A stretch of 64,000 bases of DNA from Perca fluviatilis (GCF_010015445.1 NC_053128.1:10081840-10145839), one strand, 5' to 3'; shown: positions 48,621-60,896, counted from the stretch's first letter. Program-made: numbers and translations. The notes: generated by a model from the sequence alone, not told the origin.

Positions 48621-49237
48621 TGAAATCTTTCAAATTAGCAGCCGATGCTCCGATGCTCAAAGCCTCACACGTGTTTTAGCCGACTGTGGCATTCTCAAAC
48701 ATCCAACAACTAATCTGATTTTTTTTAATCTTTCAAATGTTGATAGTATCTTTTTACTTTTCAGATATCGGGCACAGGCTAATTAAAGGAGAAATCTGTA
48801 ATGTCATTATTAAAAAAAGAAAATGTACTCCCACAACTGACTTGAATTAAATCGCTAAACTGTTTTGACACCAAATCTGAAAGCATCAACCAGGTTTATG
48901 GGGTGAAACAAATGATTTGTCTAGATTTTTTTATTTTATTTTTTTATTTTTTTATCACACAGCGAAACCCCAAATAAACTAATAAAGATACAGTTTGGGA
49001 ATACAGTAGGTTCCTTTGTTGATGTGATTCTGCTGGCTGTATCCACTGCACATTAGATCCTGCTTTTACATTTACACCTACATAGTGACTCAAAATAGAT
49101 TTTATATATTATATTTATATTTGAGCAGGTAACTTGTAATATAAGACCCTTGCTTACTGATTGTTTGAAATGAACAGCTCAACCCTGCTACTACAATACA
49201 ACTTTCCCACCACAGGAGTTGTTTCCTACTCAAAACT

Positions 49238-49238
49238 G

Positions 49239-49290
<52 letters not shown>

Positions 49291-49357
49291 TCACGCTTCT
49301 ATAGCAGCCTGGGCAGAACATGATGCAGCGGAGCTATAGTTACTCCTCTGTATTGTT

Positions 49358-49404
<47 letters not shown>
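49238..49404. repeat. (TGCG)13 array followed by (GT)n
   Basis: The tetranucleotide array (TGCG)n at 49238-49290 is followed 73 bp later by (GT)n at about 49361-49404. Confidence 0.95.
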
Positions 49405-49406
<2 letters not shown>

Positions 49407-49589
49407 CTCCTCGCCACACTCTGCCTGGGTCCTCATATCAGCCGGTCTATCTTCCCCACCCCCCGCTGACTCCTCACCTTTCCCTCCGCTGCATCTTATG
49501 ACTCAACCTCCCCTTTCTTTAGTACTCCGTTAGTGGCGGCAGTTACAGTTCTATCTCTGCAAGCCATCTCCCCCCGCTCCTTTACCTGT

Positions 49590-49626
49590 CCCCCCCCCCC
49601 CCTCCCCCCCCCCCCCCCCCCCCCCC
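49590..49626. repeat. Poly(dC) tract, 37 nt with one T
   Basis: C12-T-C24 at 49590-49626. It is an exceptional G-run on the minus strand. Length may be affected by sequencing. Confidence 0.9.
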
Positions 49627-49963
49627 GCTGCTAATCCTCTCCCAGGCCTAATTGAAAGGGACAGCCGGTCTGCAGGGTCACACGCCACAAAAAAAATGGA
49701 GTCTCCATTTCTATATATATATACCCAGCCGCTGTTATTGTCTGAGCCTCTTTTCCATTTCTCCCTCTTCTCCTCGTTCTCCTCCCGGAGGTCAGAATGC
49801 AACCTGGAGCCGGCAGCAGTCTACAAATTGTCAGAGAGAAACCCAGAAGAAGAAATGTAGCCTCAGTGCCTCTAGTTCATTATGACTTAGGATGTGAGTT
49901 AGGCAGCAGCATGTGTTGACATTGTCATAGTTATCACGGGAACATCTGTGTACGGCCTGTCAG

Positions 49964-49966
<3 letters not shown>

Positions 49967-50009
<43 letters not shown>
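49967..50009. repeat. (GT)n microsatellite
   Basis: Uninterrupted GT dinucleotide array ending at a TATG step. Confidence 0.95.
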
Positions 50010-50016
<7 letters not shown>

Positions 50017-50211
50017 GGGGAGTGAGGAAGACATGTTTGTGTGCCTGCATGCATCTACATACTGCAGACGCGTGTGCATATCTTTTTTTTTTTTTTTGTT
50101 GTTTTCATGTGTCCATGTGGAGGCTGATGGTTCCAGGTTTGGGATGGCGGTGTCTTGGCACCCAGCAGGTCTGCTGAGACCTGCCTCTGCGTAGGATCAA
50201 GGGGTGCCGGG

Positions 50212-50236
50212 GCTGCTGCTGCTGCTGCTGCTGCTG
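50212..50236. repeat. (GCT)8 trinucleotide repeat
   Basis: Eight GCT/CTG units stand in a GC-rich low-repeat block, followed by GCCGCGCCC. The surrounding frame is open but no coding similarity is seen. Confidence 0.9.
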
Positions 50237-50999
50237 CCGCGCCCAGCCAGCCCGGGTGCGCGCCAGCTGCAATCCCTAATGCCTCCGCCACATCCTTGGC
50301 AGCCTGCGCCCCCTTGCCCCTTTTTCCTCCCCAGCTTTTCTGTCTTAGCAAAAACCGGAAGCTTCCTCCTTCTGAATTGATTTTATTCCTGCGTTCTCCT
50401 CTTCACGCCTCACGATATGTGACACGCATTAATGCCATTCGGTGATGAGGTTTGACCCAGTGATCCTCTGCTCGGCCTTTAAATCTTGCTAAAATCGTGT
50501 GTTTTATGGGTCATTACACTGGAAGTAATTGCATAATATATATTACAAAAAATGTACAACAAAGGAGATGGACTTGCAGCATATAAATCATGCAGCAGTG
50601 CTGTGTAGAATAATGTTTTGATGTGTTGTTGGTTGTTTTTTTTGTTCATAGGGAGCCTGTTTATGTTTGTACTTGTGTCAATGCTTACAAATATGTTAGA
50701 ATTATTTTTGTGTGGCTCCCGGTGTCTGTCCTTTACAGTGTGTAAGAAGATGTTGATATTCTTAGGGAAAAAAAGTGTTATGAGAGCAGTCAGGAAAAGT
50801 TGATTCCCATAAACAGGCTAACTTGAGACATCTGTCGTGAGAAGCACTTGAATCACTATTTACTGTTTTGCAAATTTCCACTGCACATCACAACCTGTGT
50901 TTTTCTTTTTTTTGTCTTTTTTTTTTTTTTATTATTATTATTATTCTCTGGCAAGTGGGAGAATTTGTTGTGTTTTCCTGGGGTGTTATTATAGTCGAG

Positions 51000-51240
51000 T
51001 TTGGGGACTGTCAAAGGGACGAGGCGCTACACAGTTAAACTGGGACTCTCAGTACCCATCAGGGCCCCTGTGAGTCTTTGTGAAGACGACACCACAGAAG
51101 GCGCCTTCCAGAGAAGGCGTCACATCCAGTTAGCAGACATCCGGCGCGCTAAAGAGGTTAAACTGCTGCGCCTGGCACAGCCAATTGTATTGATAACCGT
51201 TTGAAGCTGGTTTTCTCTCCTACCTGGCATCACGCTTCAC
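51000..51240. promoter_or_regulatory. Candidate conserved noncoding block
   Basis: An unrepeated GC-balanced stretch with an open plus frame (51001-51204) that matches no family I know. CCAATTGTATTGATAACCG lies at its right end. It could equally be an orphan exon. Confidence 0.25.
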
Positions 51241-51344
51241 ACACTTTATTCGGCTTGCCACTCCAGACAAACTTCAAACCTGGGAGAGTGTGTCTTCCTC
51301 CACTCAGGTGTATATAGTCGTGGGCGTCTGTGGGTGTCTGTGTT

Positions 51345-51379
<35 letters not shown>

Positions 51380-51599
51380 ACGCGCGGAGCCGGGGGCCTT
51401 TACTGTTTGTTTGTTTGTTTGTGCTGCCTCCCTTCTATAAACCAGGCTTCTGATCTCCCAGGCAACATGCCTCCAAATTCCTCTGCCGTTCCTGCTCCAT
51501 GTAAATATATCGGTGTCAGTTTGTCTGATGATGAAATGAGCATTAGGATCCGGAGCAAGACAGGGAAACCACGCCGCTTCTTTTGCGATTAAAGGCATC

Positions 51600-52900
51600 C
51601 TCTCGGCAGCGTGAGATCTCGGGCTTCTGTGCGCGTTAGAGAATGAAGTTTGCGCGAGCAGAAAAGTGACGGGGCGCACCCGCGTTTCCTCTTGACTTCT
51701 CGGTCTAGTCCTACTTTTGGCTTTGCCGCTGTCTGCTGTCTTTGCCTCTCACGCTCCACTAGTCTTTCGTTATCGCCTTGTTAGCCCGAGGTCCTCGCCT
51801 TGGCCCCGGAGTTATGGCTCTGTCGGGCAGCTGCTCGGCCAGCCCTGGGGGTCCTCAGAGGCAAATGGCATGTCAAGGAGTGGTCACTGAGGTAGATTGT
51901 CTTCCCCACAGTCAGCCTCACCGACACCAGTCTCACTTGTCCAATTAGGGGCTTTTGCCCCCTTTAAGTCCACTCTTGACTGATACTCCAACATCTCTGG
52001 CCTCTAGACGAACACACCTGATACCCTGCAAGAGCACAGGTACACATCAATCTTGTGTGTGGGCAAACAAGCAAGCACACACACACACACGCGTGCACAC
52101 ACACACACACGCACACAAAATAGCAGTGGCCTTGTCTGTGCATGCATGCGGGCACTCGTGCACACATTCGAGTAGTTTATGGCCATACATAGCTGATTAA
52201 AGTCAAATAGAATGACTTGACTCTTGTTCTAAACTCATAAATTGACTTGATTTGATAATTGGTTGGGCAACACAAGCAATTTGAAGATGCTACCGTCAAC
52301 TTGTGATAAGTCTTGTGCATCGCTCAGCATGCAGAGCCTGGTACTGCAGAGGCTAATCAGTAATGCGATAAGTCGGTGACAATTGTTTGCAGTTGACCAG
52401 ACTTGACTGGTGAGTTGCTCGTCCAATCACAGAGCTCCGATCCACCTGATCGGTTGAGACAATTCCCACAGCTGTGAATATAAATGGACATTGCGTTCAT
52501 TTGCTCACACTCGGAGGTAATCGAACACTGATGTGTTAATTGGGTAGAGGTCAGGACTAGCACATGAACGTGCTGGTAGAGATGTATTAGTAGTCTAATG
52601 CCCGCCCCTGTACTCTGATGAAGACAATGATTCCGTGAAACCTTTGACGTGTAAATCCCACGGAGGCTGTGTTGTTATTCCGGCCTGCCATCGCTGATTG
52701 AATCGATTGCCGTGTGCTTGCTTGCTCCCCTGTAGGCTACAAGCAGCATCAATCATTTCCTTCCTGCCAGAAACCACAGTGGTGCTTCCTTGGCATTTCA
52801 GCAACTTTCCCATAACTTATATTCAGTGTTGAGACTTGAAGGAATGCTCAATATAACCAAATTTAAAAAAAGAAACAGTTTATATATATTATATATATAT
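51600..52900. other. Gene desert
   Basis: Unique DNA with short CA/CG alternating tracts at 52077-52117. No coding similarity was found. Confidence 0.5.
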
Positions 52901-52902
52901 CA

Positions 52903-52903
<1 letters not shown>

Positions 52904-52976
<73 letters not shown>
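52904..52976. repeat. (GT)n microsatellite interrupted by TTTT
   Basis: Two GT arrays are divided by GTTTTG at about 52937-52943, preceded by an AT-alternating run at 52881-52900. Confidence 0.95.
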
Positions 52977-52979
<3 letters not shown>

Positions 52980-53099
52980 GGTGGAGTTAGCAGCTTGTAA
53001 AAACGACTACTATGTGTTGACATGTTAAATCCTGGCTATAAATATATGATTTGTTTAATACTCCACCTCCATCTCCTACATGCAGGGCTTGTTAATAAT

Positions 53100-53445
53100 A
53101 ACTTTAATTTGAATCGTATCGTGGTGATAAGATTATATTCTTATCATATTATTAAAAAATGTTTGTCCTATTGACGATTCAAGCAAGCTGTTTTAAAAAT
53201 TATATATATATATTATAGACTAAACAATCCATAAACTGTAAAAAAAAAAAAAAGAAATAGTTGAGAGATTAATCCATAATGAAATTTATTGTTAGTTGCA
53301 GCCCTAAGTTTGTTTTTACGTGTGTGAGTGTGTGTGTGTGAAGGGATTTATCTGATGTATGTCACATATTTGCCATAACATATATGGATGTCAGAGGAAT
53401 ATTGACCCAGTGATCTTGATATCAATCATATCGCCAAGCCCTGTA
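53100..53445. mobile_element. Mosaic of eroded hAT-like ends
   Basis: ATTGTTAGTTGCAGCCCTAA at about 53290 is a right terminus of the GGGCTGCAACTAA family. CATATCGCCAAGCCCTG at about 53427-53443 is a terminus of the ATCGATAT-type family. No complete left ends are found. Confidence 0.45.
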
Positions 53446-53706
53446 TTTCAGTCCTGGTTACATAATCAAAGTGTTTGTGGTGCCCATCTTTAATAGCTTT
53501 AGGATTTTTTTTTAAAACCATCTCTATCAAAACACTCTCTTTTGCTCTGTTACGCTCCCATGCACACTGACACACAGCAATGACCCTGCTGGCAAAAGCA
53601 GGAACCTGTTAGCCATCTATACCTTTTTTCTTTTTTTTTCTTTTTTTTACAAAGACCACCTGGCCCCCTAACTCAGCCCACTCCCCTCCCTCACCCCGAC
53701 CAACAC

Positions 53707-53708
<2 letters not shown>

Positions 53709-53744
<36 letters not shown>
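53709..53744. repeat. (GA)n microsatellite
   Basis: Uninterrupted GA array. Shorter GA arrays are at 7984-8003, 17438-17470 and 60863-60892. Confidence 0.95.
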
Positions 53745-53749
<5 letters not shown>

Positions 53750-54680
53750 CCTAATTCAAAAAATGCGTGGTCCTTCTCTGCTCTCTGCCCTCCACCAGGA
53801 TACCGAGTGGGAGAGAGCTGCCCAGACATCACACGGAAGCACCGTTAAAAATACATGTATACCACTCCTCATCATTTATTGATGGCCTCTCCTCCCTTTA
53901 TGTTTATGAGGTGAGAGGCCTCCCTGTGGCCCTGGTCAGTGACCCCCCCAGGGTCCACCGAGGGGTCCAAGAAACTGCCTGTTCCCTTTAATTTAGCCGC
54001 CTTTCAGATGAGACCAGATCATAGAAACTCTTCCACATTTATAAGCTGCATGCGGGGATCACCTATAAATAGTACATTTCTGCTGTGTTGAATACTGTGA
54101 AGTTTCAAGAAAAATATGTTTTTTCAGCGTTTGGAGAATCTGCGTTAACAGGAGATTGTTAACCTTGGATGTATAATGGGATTAAAACGTGTTTTTAAAT
54201 CGTCTTAACTACTTGTCATTTCAATCTGTTAAGGGCCATGTAAACCATTCAGTTTATAGAAATGTGAAAATCACAAAAACGTCAATTAAGATGCAGTTGT
54301 GAAATGCCTGGAATCCTCCATCAGATGCATTTAGCATCACGGTGAATCACAAAGTAGCAGTCAAACCAATTTCGTATGCGTACATCAAACACAGAGGGGT
54401 TATTTTTCAGTCTATGTAGCCCTTTTATTGTTTTGCGCTTGCTGAATTTATCACATTGTGTCTTCTGCAGATGAATAACTTTGCATTTTCATTCTGAAAG
54501 AATAGCTGAAACTAATGACTGGTTTGTGTTGGGATTGTATGGCCAGCGTTGCCGTTTCCTTAAATGTCTTTGTCTGGAAGTCATTTACAGATCAGTGTGG
54601 GATTTACTCATTGCCTGATATTGTCTTCTGGTCCCAGAGGCATTTCCAGGGCTGGTTGTCCGGTGGGGGTCAGGGCCTCG

Positions 54681-54681
<1 letters not shown>

Positions 54682-54763
<82 letters not shown>
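54682..54763. repeat. (GT)41 microsatellite
   Basis: Uninterrupted GT array of about 82 nt. Confidence 0.95.
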
Positions 54764-54767
<4 letters not shown>

Positions 54768-56347
54768 TCCTGCCTGTCGTCTGGTCAAAGGGACTGCTGA
54801 GAGCGCAGTGTGGCAGGCGGCAAAGCCTGTCGTAACACAACAAGGTATTGATTGAATAATCTCTGTGTCATCTGATAGTGATGTGGCTTACACAGACCCC
54901 CCGCTGCAAGCTACACAGCTTTCATCCCTCCCTGGGAAAAAGTGGAGGCAAGTCATAGCAAGAGGAACTCAAAGAAGAACTTAAAATTGACTTTTTAAAT
55001 GTGGCTTGAAAGGATTGTTTGGCAATTGTGACGAAGGACCAACCCAATAAATGTTTAACAAAGGGTTTTAACAATAAGGTTTTTTTTTTTTTTTTATTAC
55101 TTGTGTATTGCCAGTATCGAGCCAAAACTCGAGTTAGTTGCTTCACAGGGTGACAGCAGGTCTCTGATTTCTTGGTGACTGTTCAGAGTAAACCGTGCCG
55201 CTATCAGGACAGGTTATCGAACTTGAGTCCTTTTTTTTGGGGTATCAACTGAAATGGGCGCCAGATAGATCTATCAAAGTATCGAAAGTTAGCATTGAGT
55301 CAAATTCTTTTAGTATTGTTCACTTCTTCTTTGGCTTGGTATTTCCTTATCTGAATAACGACAATTTTGCTAATTTTAGACTCTTTTAAGAATATTGCAC
55401 AGTTCCTTTGTTAAAAAGAAAAATGGGTTTAGAATTTTTATATTCCAATAAATAATTTCAATATGAAATGTACAGTACATAATTTCACCACAGTACTGAG
55501 TGTTATGTGTCGTATTTACCATATATTCTCAGACATTTCAGCCTAATGTTAGCTATTATTAGTGATCCATCTTTCAGGAAAAATTACTAACTAAATTACT
55601 AAATTATGAAAATATGCAGGCTTATCCTGTTTCTTTATGATCAGTTTGAGATGTAGAAATGTCTCCTCCATATCATAGCTCAGACTGTGTTTTTACCAGC
55701 CGCAGGTGAAAACTCTCAACCAGTCTTCCTGTTGCAATTCCAAGTTGGAAATATTGTGAATTTCAGACAGCTACAATGTTTCTCGTTTGGCAAAATGAGC
55801 TGCAAAAGAGTCAACACAACCATCACTGGCAGTAACCTCTTAATAAAATCCAATATTAACACTAATTCAATTCCGCTAATTGAAAGGCAACTGTAGCCAC
55901 ACTTTTTGTTTGTTACTGTTTTGTAATAGGCCTAAATGCTAATAAAAAAAAAAAGAAGCTAATTAAACATTCTGTGACTTTAGCTGGTACTAGGGTCCAA
56001 ATTGGGGTAGCCATGTTGGAATAATGTGTTCCCTTTGTTCCCATTCTGCCAACATTGCTTTAGTTAGCCTACCTGTTAAGTTAGCTTACCTATGTTAGCA
56101 TTGTTAGCTTAGCTAGCTAAGCTCTGCCATCTGAATGAATTAAATCATTTCAGCCAGACAAGGCTGACTGTACTGAAACACGTGTAGGCCGTTTGTTTTG
56201 ACAAATTTGACTTATGGTCTCAAAAGTTGCAGTTAATAGGCTAGGTATTATTTAAGACACTGGAAAACTTTTCTCAAAGCTGGGAGTTCTGTCTTCTATT
56301 CATTTGATCAATGTCATGTTTTTGGCAGTTTTACGGGTGCCTGAGTG

Positions 56348-56394
56348 GGTCATCTAGAAGCTGTTACATAATATGTAACAGCTTCTAGATGACC
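56348..56394. repeat. Perfect 47-bp palindrome
   Basis: The arms GGTCATCTAGAAGCTGTTAC-ATA (23 bp) are perfectly inverted around a single central A at 56371. Pairing stops at the next base on each side. No similar copy was noticed elsewhere in the window. Confidence 0.97.
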
Positions 56395-56485
56395 TGTGTA
56401 TATTATGCTAATTTCACTCAGTCAATCTGGATATTCACCGTCCTATGCAATCCAGTAGAAATAAAGGAATGAGAGCTTTCCAGTG

Positions 56486-56585
<100 letters not shown>

Positions 56586-57276
56586 TTGTGAAGCAGCAGC
56601 CCCACCTCTTTCTTCCCCGCGTCTATCCCCCCTTCTCCCGCTCTCCTCTCCTGTCTTCCTCCCTAACCCTCCTTCTGATCCGAGAGGAAAGCTTTCATTA
56701 TTTGCTGAGATTGGGATGTCAATCCCGCGCCCCTGACCCAAGTTTGTAGTCCCCCATCATATTGGGGAAATGATTAGCGGGGTTATCTCCACTCGGCGAG
56801 GCTTTCATTCCTCCTCACGGCCCCCGTACCTCCAGGCAAGGAGCGGATCTCTAACCGGGAGGCTGCTGCTCTCCTTTCGCCCCCCCCCCCTTACACTCGT
56901 TGATACTTTATCATGTACTTCATCTCTCTAAATGTCTCTGTTCATTGCTGAGTCAGATTCATTTTAACACCAGCCCCTCTCTCTCTCTCTCCTCCTTTTC
57001 TCTTCCTTATTTTCAGCTCTCGAGCCATGGAAATGTTGGTTAGGTGAATGGAGCTTGGTGACTTTTTCATTTTAGATTTTAATATGAAGGAGAAATAAAA
57101 TAGGCCTATAGGCTAGTTGGAATTATTTTTTTGGGACTTTGCCAGGGTCAATAGGTTACACACAATGTGTCCTATACCTTTCCCTGCCTGACTCTAATGC
57201 AGCAAACATAAACTGAACATCCAACTGTAGCCTATAAAGGCTATTTACATTTTCTTACCATGTGAAGCATCGCGAT

Positions 57277-57623
57277 TAGGATTGGGCGTCGAGAACCGGT
57301 TCCAACTTGGAATCGTTTGGAATCGATTGGAAAATTTGGTTTCCAATCCGATCGTCGGTTCCAAATTTAACGTGCACGTTTTGGTTTCCGAAGCGTTGTG
57401 TCGTGTGGCTTTATCTTCCGTTGAAAAAGCCCTGTAAAACTGTAAATCACCATGGTATCAAAATACAATTCTCCTCTTATCTGTGAAATAAGCATGTGAC
57501 CCATTTCAACTCCACCCCTCCAAAAAAAAAAAATATATATATATATCAGAATTGAGAATCAATAAGAACTGGAATCGAAAGGAAGAATCAAAATAGTTAA
57601 AATCAAAACGATGCCCAACCCTA
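57277..57623. mobile_element. hAT-like MITE (GAACCGGTTCC family)
   Basis: The ends TAGGATTGGGCGTCGAGA and, inverted, TAGGGTTGGGCATCGTTT are TIRs. The flanks ATCGCGAT (57269-57276) and ATCATGAT (57624-57631) are a target duplication with 2 changes. AATCG repeats occur in both halves. Confidence 0.85.
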
Positions 57624-57999
57624 ATCATGATCCTAGTTACAACAGACTGCCATATTTCCCAAAAAGTCAAACACTTTGTTGTGAGTATTACACATGAGGG
57701 TACATGTGTGTAATACAGTGGTTTTGCTCTGTTTGAAACACGTTATGGCTTCAAAGGTTATTCCAAACGGCCCTAAATAGGTAGTGTGGTGGATATGGAG
57801 GGCATGTGGGAATAAGTTGATGTAACCTAAGTTCTTCTGTGAATAACAGATATAATAGTCCATAAAGGCACATTTCGCTTATGCAAAAAACTGTAAAAAA
57901 AATAAAAAATAAAAAAGGATTAGTTATTTTCGTTTATGGCTATTGTTCAGGAAAAACGGCAAAATAGGCCATGCGTTTCTTGAACATTTTAATTGATCT

Positions 58000-58500
58000 A
58001 TATTTCATCTTCCCCCGCGGATTTTGTAAGCAAACCCGCCGCCAGCGGATTGAAACAATCTTAATGCAAGCTGCAGATTTGCCTCATTGGTCCACTGCTA
58101 GGAATGAAAGGAAATATAAAAGCTTTCACACCACGAGCACAATGCAAATGACGCTTTGATTCACTCTTAATTTCATCAAAAGGTTGTTTTTTTTGTTTAG
58201 TTTTTTTTTTTTCTTCTTCTTCTTTTGAATTATTATTATTATTATTAGGAGTCCACGGGATTAAGCAGAGTCACTGATCCTCTGGGCCTAAGCCTTTTTT
58301 TTTTTTTTTTGTCTGTCGGGAGCTCAACGAGACTCCATCCGCACTTCATTAACCCTGAGCCGGGGACAATCCATGGTAAGAGCCGGGGGATTTACCACCA
58401 GCCTTTCACATGCAAAGAAAAGAAGAAAAAACTCTCCGAGTCACCCAACAAGACACACGGGGGCTTTTCCTTATATAATCAGCTGTGCACTTTGCAAGAA
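58000..58500. promoter_or_regulatory. Candidate barhl1 3' enhancer block, octamer-containing
   Basis: Unique sequence 3.7-4.2 kb downstream of the barhl1 stop. It holds a perfect POU octamer ATGCAAAT (58142-58149), TTTGCCTCATTGGTCC and GGAAATATAAAAGC. Simple runs are confined to 58185-58310. Enhancer function is inferred from position and texture. Confidence 0.35.
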
Positions 58501-58589
58501 TAACCCCCTTTTCATAAAGAGGGTCGTCGTTATCTGAATCGGTCACGGATCCTCATGATGGGACTATAATGATCTTTTGGCAAGTTGGG

Positions 58590-59180
58590 AGGTGTTTGAT
58601 TCCACCCTTTCCATTTTTCCCCTCTTCACTTTCCCAGTCGTCAAAACTCGGCTCGGCACATGCACTGTATTTTTAATGCAATTTTACGCATCATAAACGC
58701 GCCAGTTATCAGGCCGTCAGTCTGATATTTCACGGCGTGGTCAGCCACTAAGTGGAGGTCCCAGATAACAGGTGCCATGCGTGGATGACAGCAGGGGGAG
58801 CTGGCTATCAAACCCATTATCGACTTTCAATTAAAACCTATTAAAGTCTTTTGTCTAATCGTTAACATCCTACACGCCAAGTCTTGTCCGTCAGCCTGAA
58901 CTCCTTTAACCCCCAACGCGCCACGGCCGGATAACCCGGGTCCTCGCAGACTCGGAGGGGAGAGAGCGAGGCTGGTGCTTGGATATGGAGGGAGGGAGGG
59001 GCGGCGGAGCCGCTGACCAGCTGTCCCCACGCTGATCCCCGGTCTGTAGTCAGCTCCAGCCCGGTCACCAGCTGTTGGGGCCGTTTGGCAGAGGAGCCCA
59101 CATCCAGCACCCTCAAGGAAAAGAAGGATGGAAACAATCAATTTCAAAATGGGATCATTTAGGGCACTTAAACAATTGTG
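58590..59180. promoter_or_regulatory. Candidate barhl1 3' enhancer with paired Atoh1-type E-boxes
   Basis: Unique DNA about 3.1-3.6 kb downstream of the barhl1 stop. ACCAGCTGTC (59016-59025) and ACCAGCTGTT (59067-59076) both fit the extended Atoh1 E-box RMCAKCTGKY. Also present are TTTCAATTAAAACC and GCTAATCGTTAAC-like homeodomain cores on either strand (58828-58866). Mouse Barhl1 is known, as I recall, to be driven by a 3' Atoh1-dependent enhancer. Function here is inferred. Confidence 0.45.
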
Positions 59181-59351
59181 CACATCACATTAATATTTCA
59201 TCTCCTGCATTGTTTATGGAAAACGAATCGGAGTTACTGCTGTTAATTTAGGGAAGTGGGAATGGCGAAGAAAAGAACTTGGAGGGGGGGGAGGCTCCAT
59301 TTTGTTGGCCCTTCTCTAAAGACATTAGCTGGAATTGATCTTTGATTGCAC

Positions 59352-59352
<1 letters not shown>

Positions 59353-59430
<78 letters not shown>
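59353..59430. repeat. (GT)39 microsatellite
   Basis: Uninterrupted GT array 3' of the candidate barhl1 enhancer block at 58000-59200. Confidence 0.95.
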
Positions 59431-59431
<1 letters not shown>

Positions 59432-59439
59432 AGGGGATG

Positions 59440-60380
59440 GTTAGTCGTGCGCGTACTACGTGTGCGCGATTGCTGTTTGCTTTCAATTTCCAATCAAACG
59501 ACCTTTCTCCCTTCTTCATGTGTTCATGCACTTATACCTTCTTCTTTTTTTTCTTCAAAAAAAGCACCAATAAAAGTCAACATTTCTTGTATAATTAACA
59601 CAGAATAACATTAACATTTGTCCGAATTGAACTTAGTTGTGGAATCTTTCCGCAAATCTCCGCTTTTCTTTTGAAAAGGTTACCAAACGGGTGTTTGTAC
59701 CTGCTCCACCGCTGACGCTCTTATTAACTTTTTTTTTTTTTTTTTTCCACGCCCTTCATCTCAACATTAAACAAATTAAATCAACGACACTAAACCAAAC
59801 AGAGGAGGGGGAAGCCGTCTGACAGACATGTTCAAATTCACTGAAACACGTTTTCCTCTAATAGAAACCCGCCGCCAGCCCTAAAGATGGTGTTGATTTT
59901 CGAGCATGCTCCCAGAAAAGTGGCACTGTTTAATTAAAGCGACAGCAGCCATCTCCTCAACCTTTGCTCATTGGCACCGACATGTGTCCATAGCACTTTA
60001 AAAACACTCTTTTTTTTCTTCTTTTTTTTCTTAAGGTGGCCAGTCAAGCCCTCTGTCTCAAAAACACCAGGCAGGCCTCTTATCTATAAGGCTTAGGCTA
60101 TGAAAACTCGATTCTTCTCTTTTTTTGATTTGGTCAAAGATGGCGTTTATTTTGGCACCAAACCATAGTGCTAAAATATCAAAATGTATACATTTATACA
60201 TAAAAAAAATATATATTTTTTTTGCGTCGAGATGATGTTAAACGAAATGTTTTGGTATAGCCACAGGTTACCTGTGGGATTCAACATAGGGAGGTTATCC
60301 AGAAATGAGTTGCTTTAAGGCTAGAGCTGCATTAGGCCAACCAACACTTTGTTGCAGAGATATTGGGTTGCCGCTCTTTT
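59440..60380. other. Gene desert downstream of barhl1
   Basis: Unique DNA with T-runs at 59729-59746 and 60010-60031. 59820-59990 (ATTTTCGAGCATGCTCCCAG, TTTAATTAAAGCGACAGCAG) looks regulatory by texture. Confidence 0.45.
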
Positions 60381-60386
60381 GTCCAC

Positions 60387-60634
60387 CAATGGACCTTTTT
60401 CACAGCAGACATGTTGACTTGTCATAGTAGGAAAAGCCCAGCTGAAATTGATAACCTTAACGATGGCTCAGTTCCATCAAGTGTCCCAGTAAGCTATTTC
60501 AGTGAGTCAGCATGCACAATACCAGGGCCTCTCCTAAGTGGAACGCAGCCATCAGTAATGGTTTGGAATACACCTGTGCTTTTCCTACTATGACATGTCA
60601 ACATGTCTGCCGTGGGAAAAAAAAGGGTCTATTG
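60387..60634. mobile_element. Palindromic MITE with about 60-bp inverted ends, next to the barhl1 3' end
   Basis: The left arm CAATGGACCTTTTTCACAGC then AGACATGTTGACTTGTCATA pairs with the inverted right arm CAATAGACCC-T-run-CCACGGC then AGACATGTTGACATGTCATA and GTAGGAAAAGCACAG. Only about 120 bp separate the arms. Superfamily not assigned. Confidence 0.8.
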
Positions 60635-60709
60635 CAGCGTACATCCACGTGTTGATTCCACCTGAAAAGCCCCGCGGCATTTCCGTTTTCACACATGATC
60701 AAGCAGCCA

Positions 60710-60862
60710 CGTGATTAAATGAAAGACTTTTATTTCCACATTTATAAAAGTAATTCTCTTTTACATCAAATACCCCCAACACCCCACCGCTCCCCTCCCC
60801 CTCCTTTTCTGTCCAACTGTTGCTGTGAATTTCACCCCCAAAAAAATTAACTTCACGAAATG

Positions 60863-60896
<34 letters not shown>

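Larger units (their letters stand above)
53450..56345. other. Gene desert
   Basis: Low-repeat DNA apart from the GA array at 53709 and the GT array at 54682. AT-rich 55200-56250 shows nothing recognisable. Confidence 0.5.

Noticed and set aside
53767..53991. Possible helicase-like exon with RIPSGRELPRH
   Set aside because: The GRELP string is not the DEAD-box PTRELA motif and nothing around it fits DDX31.
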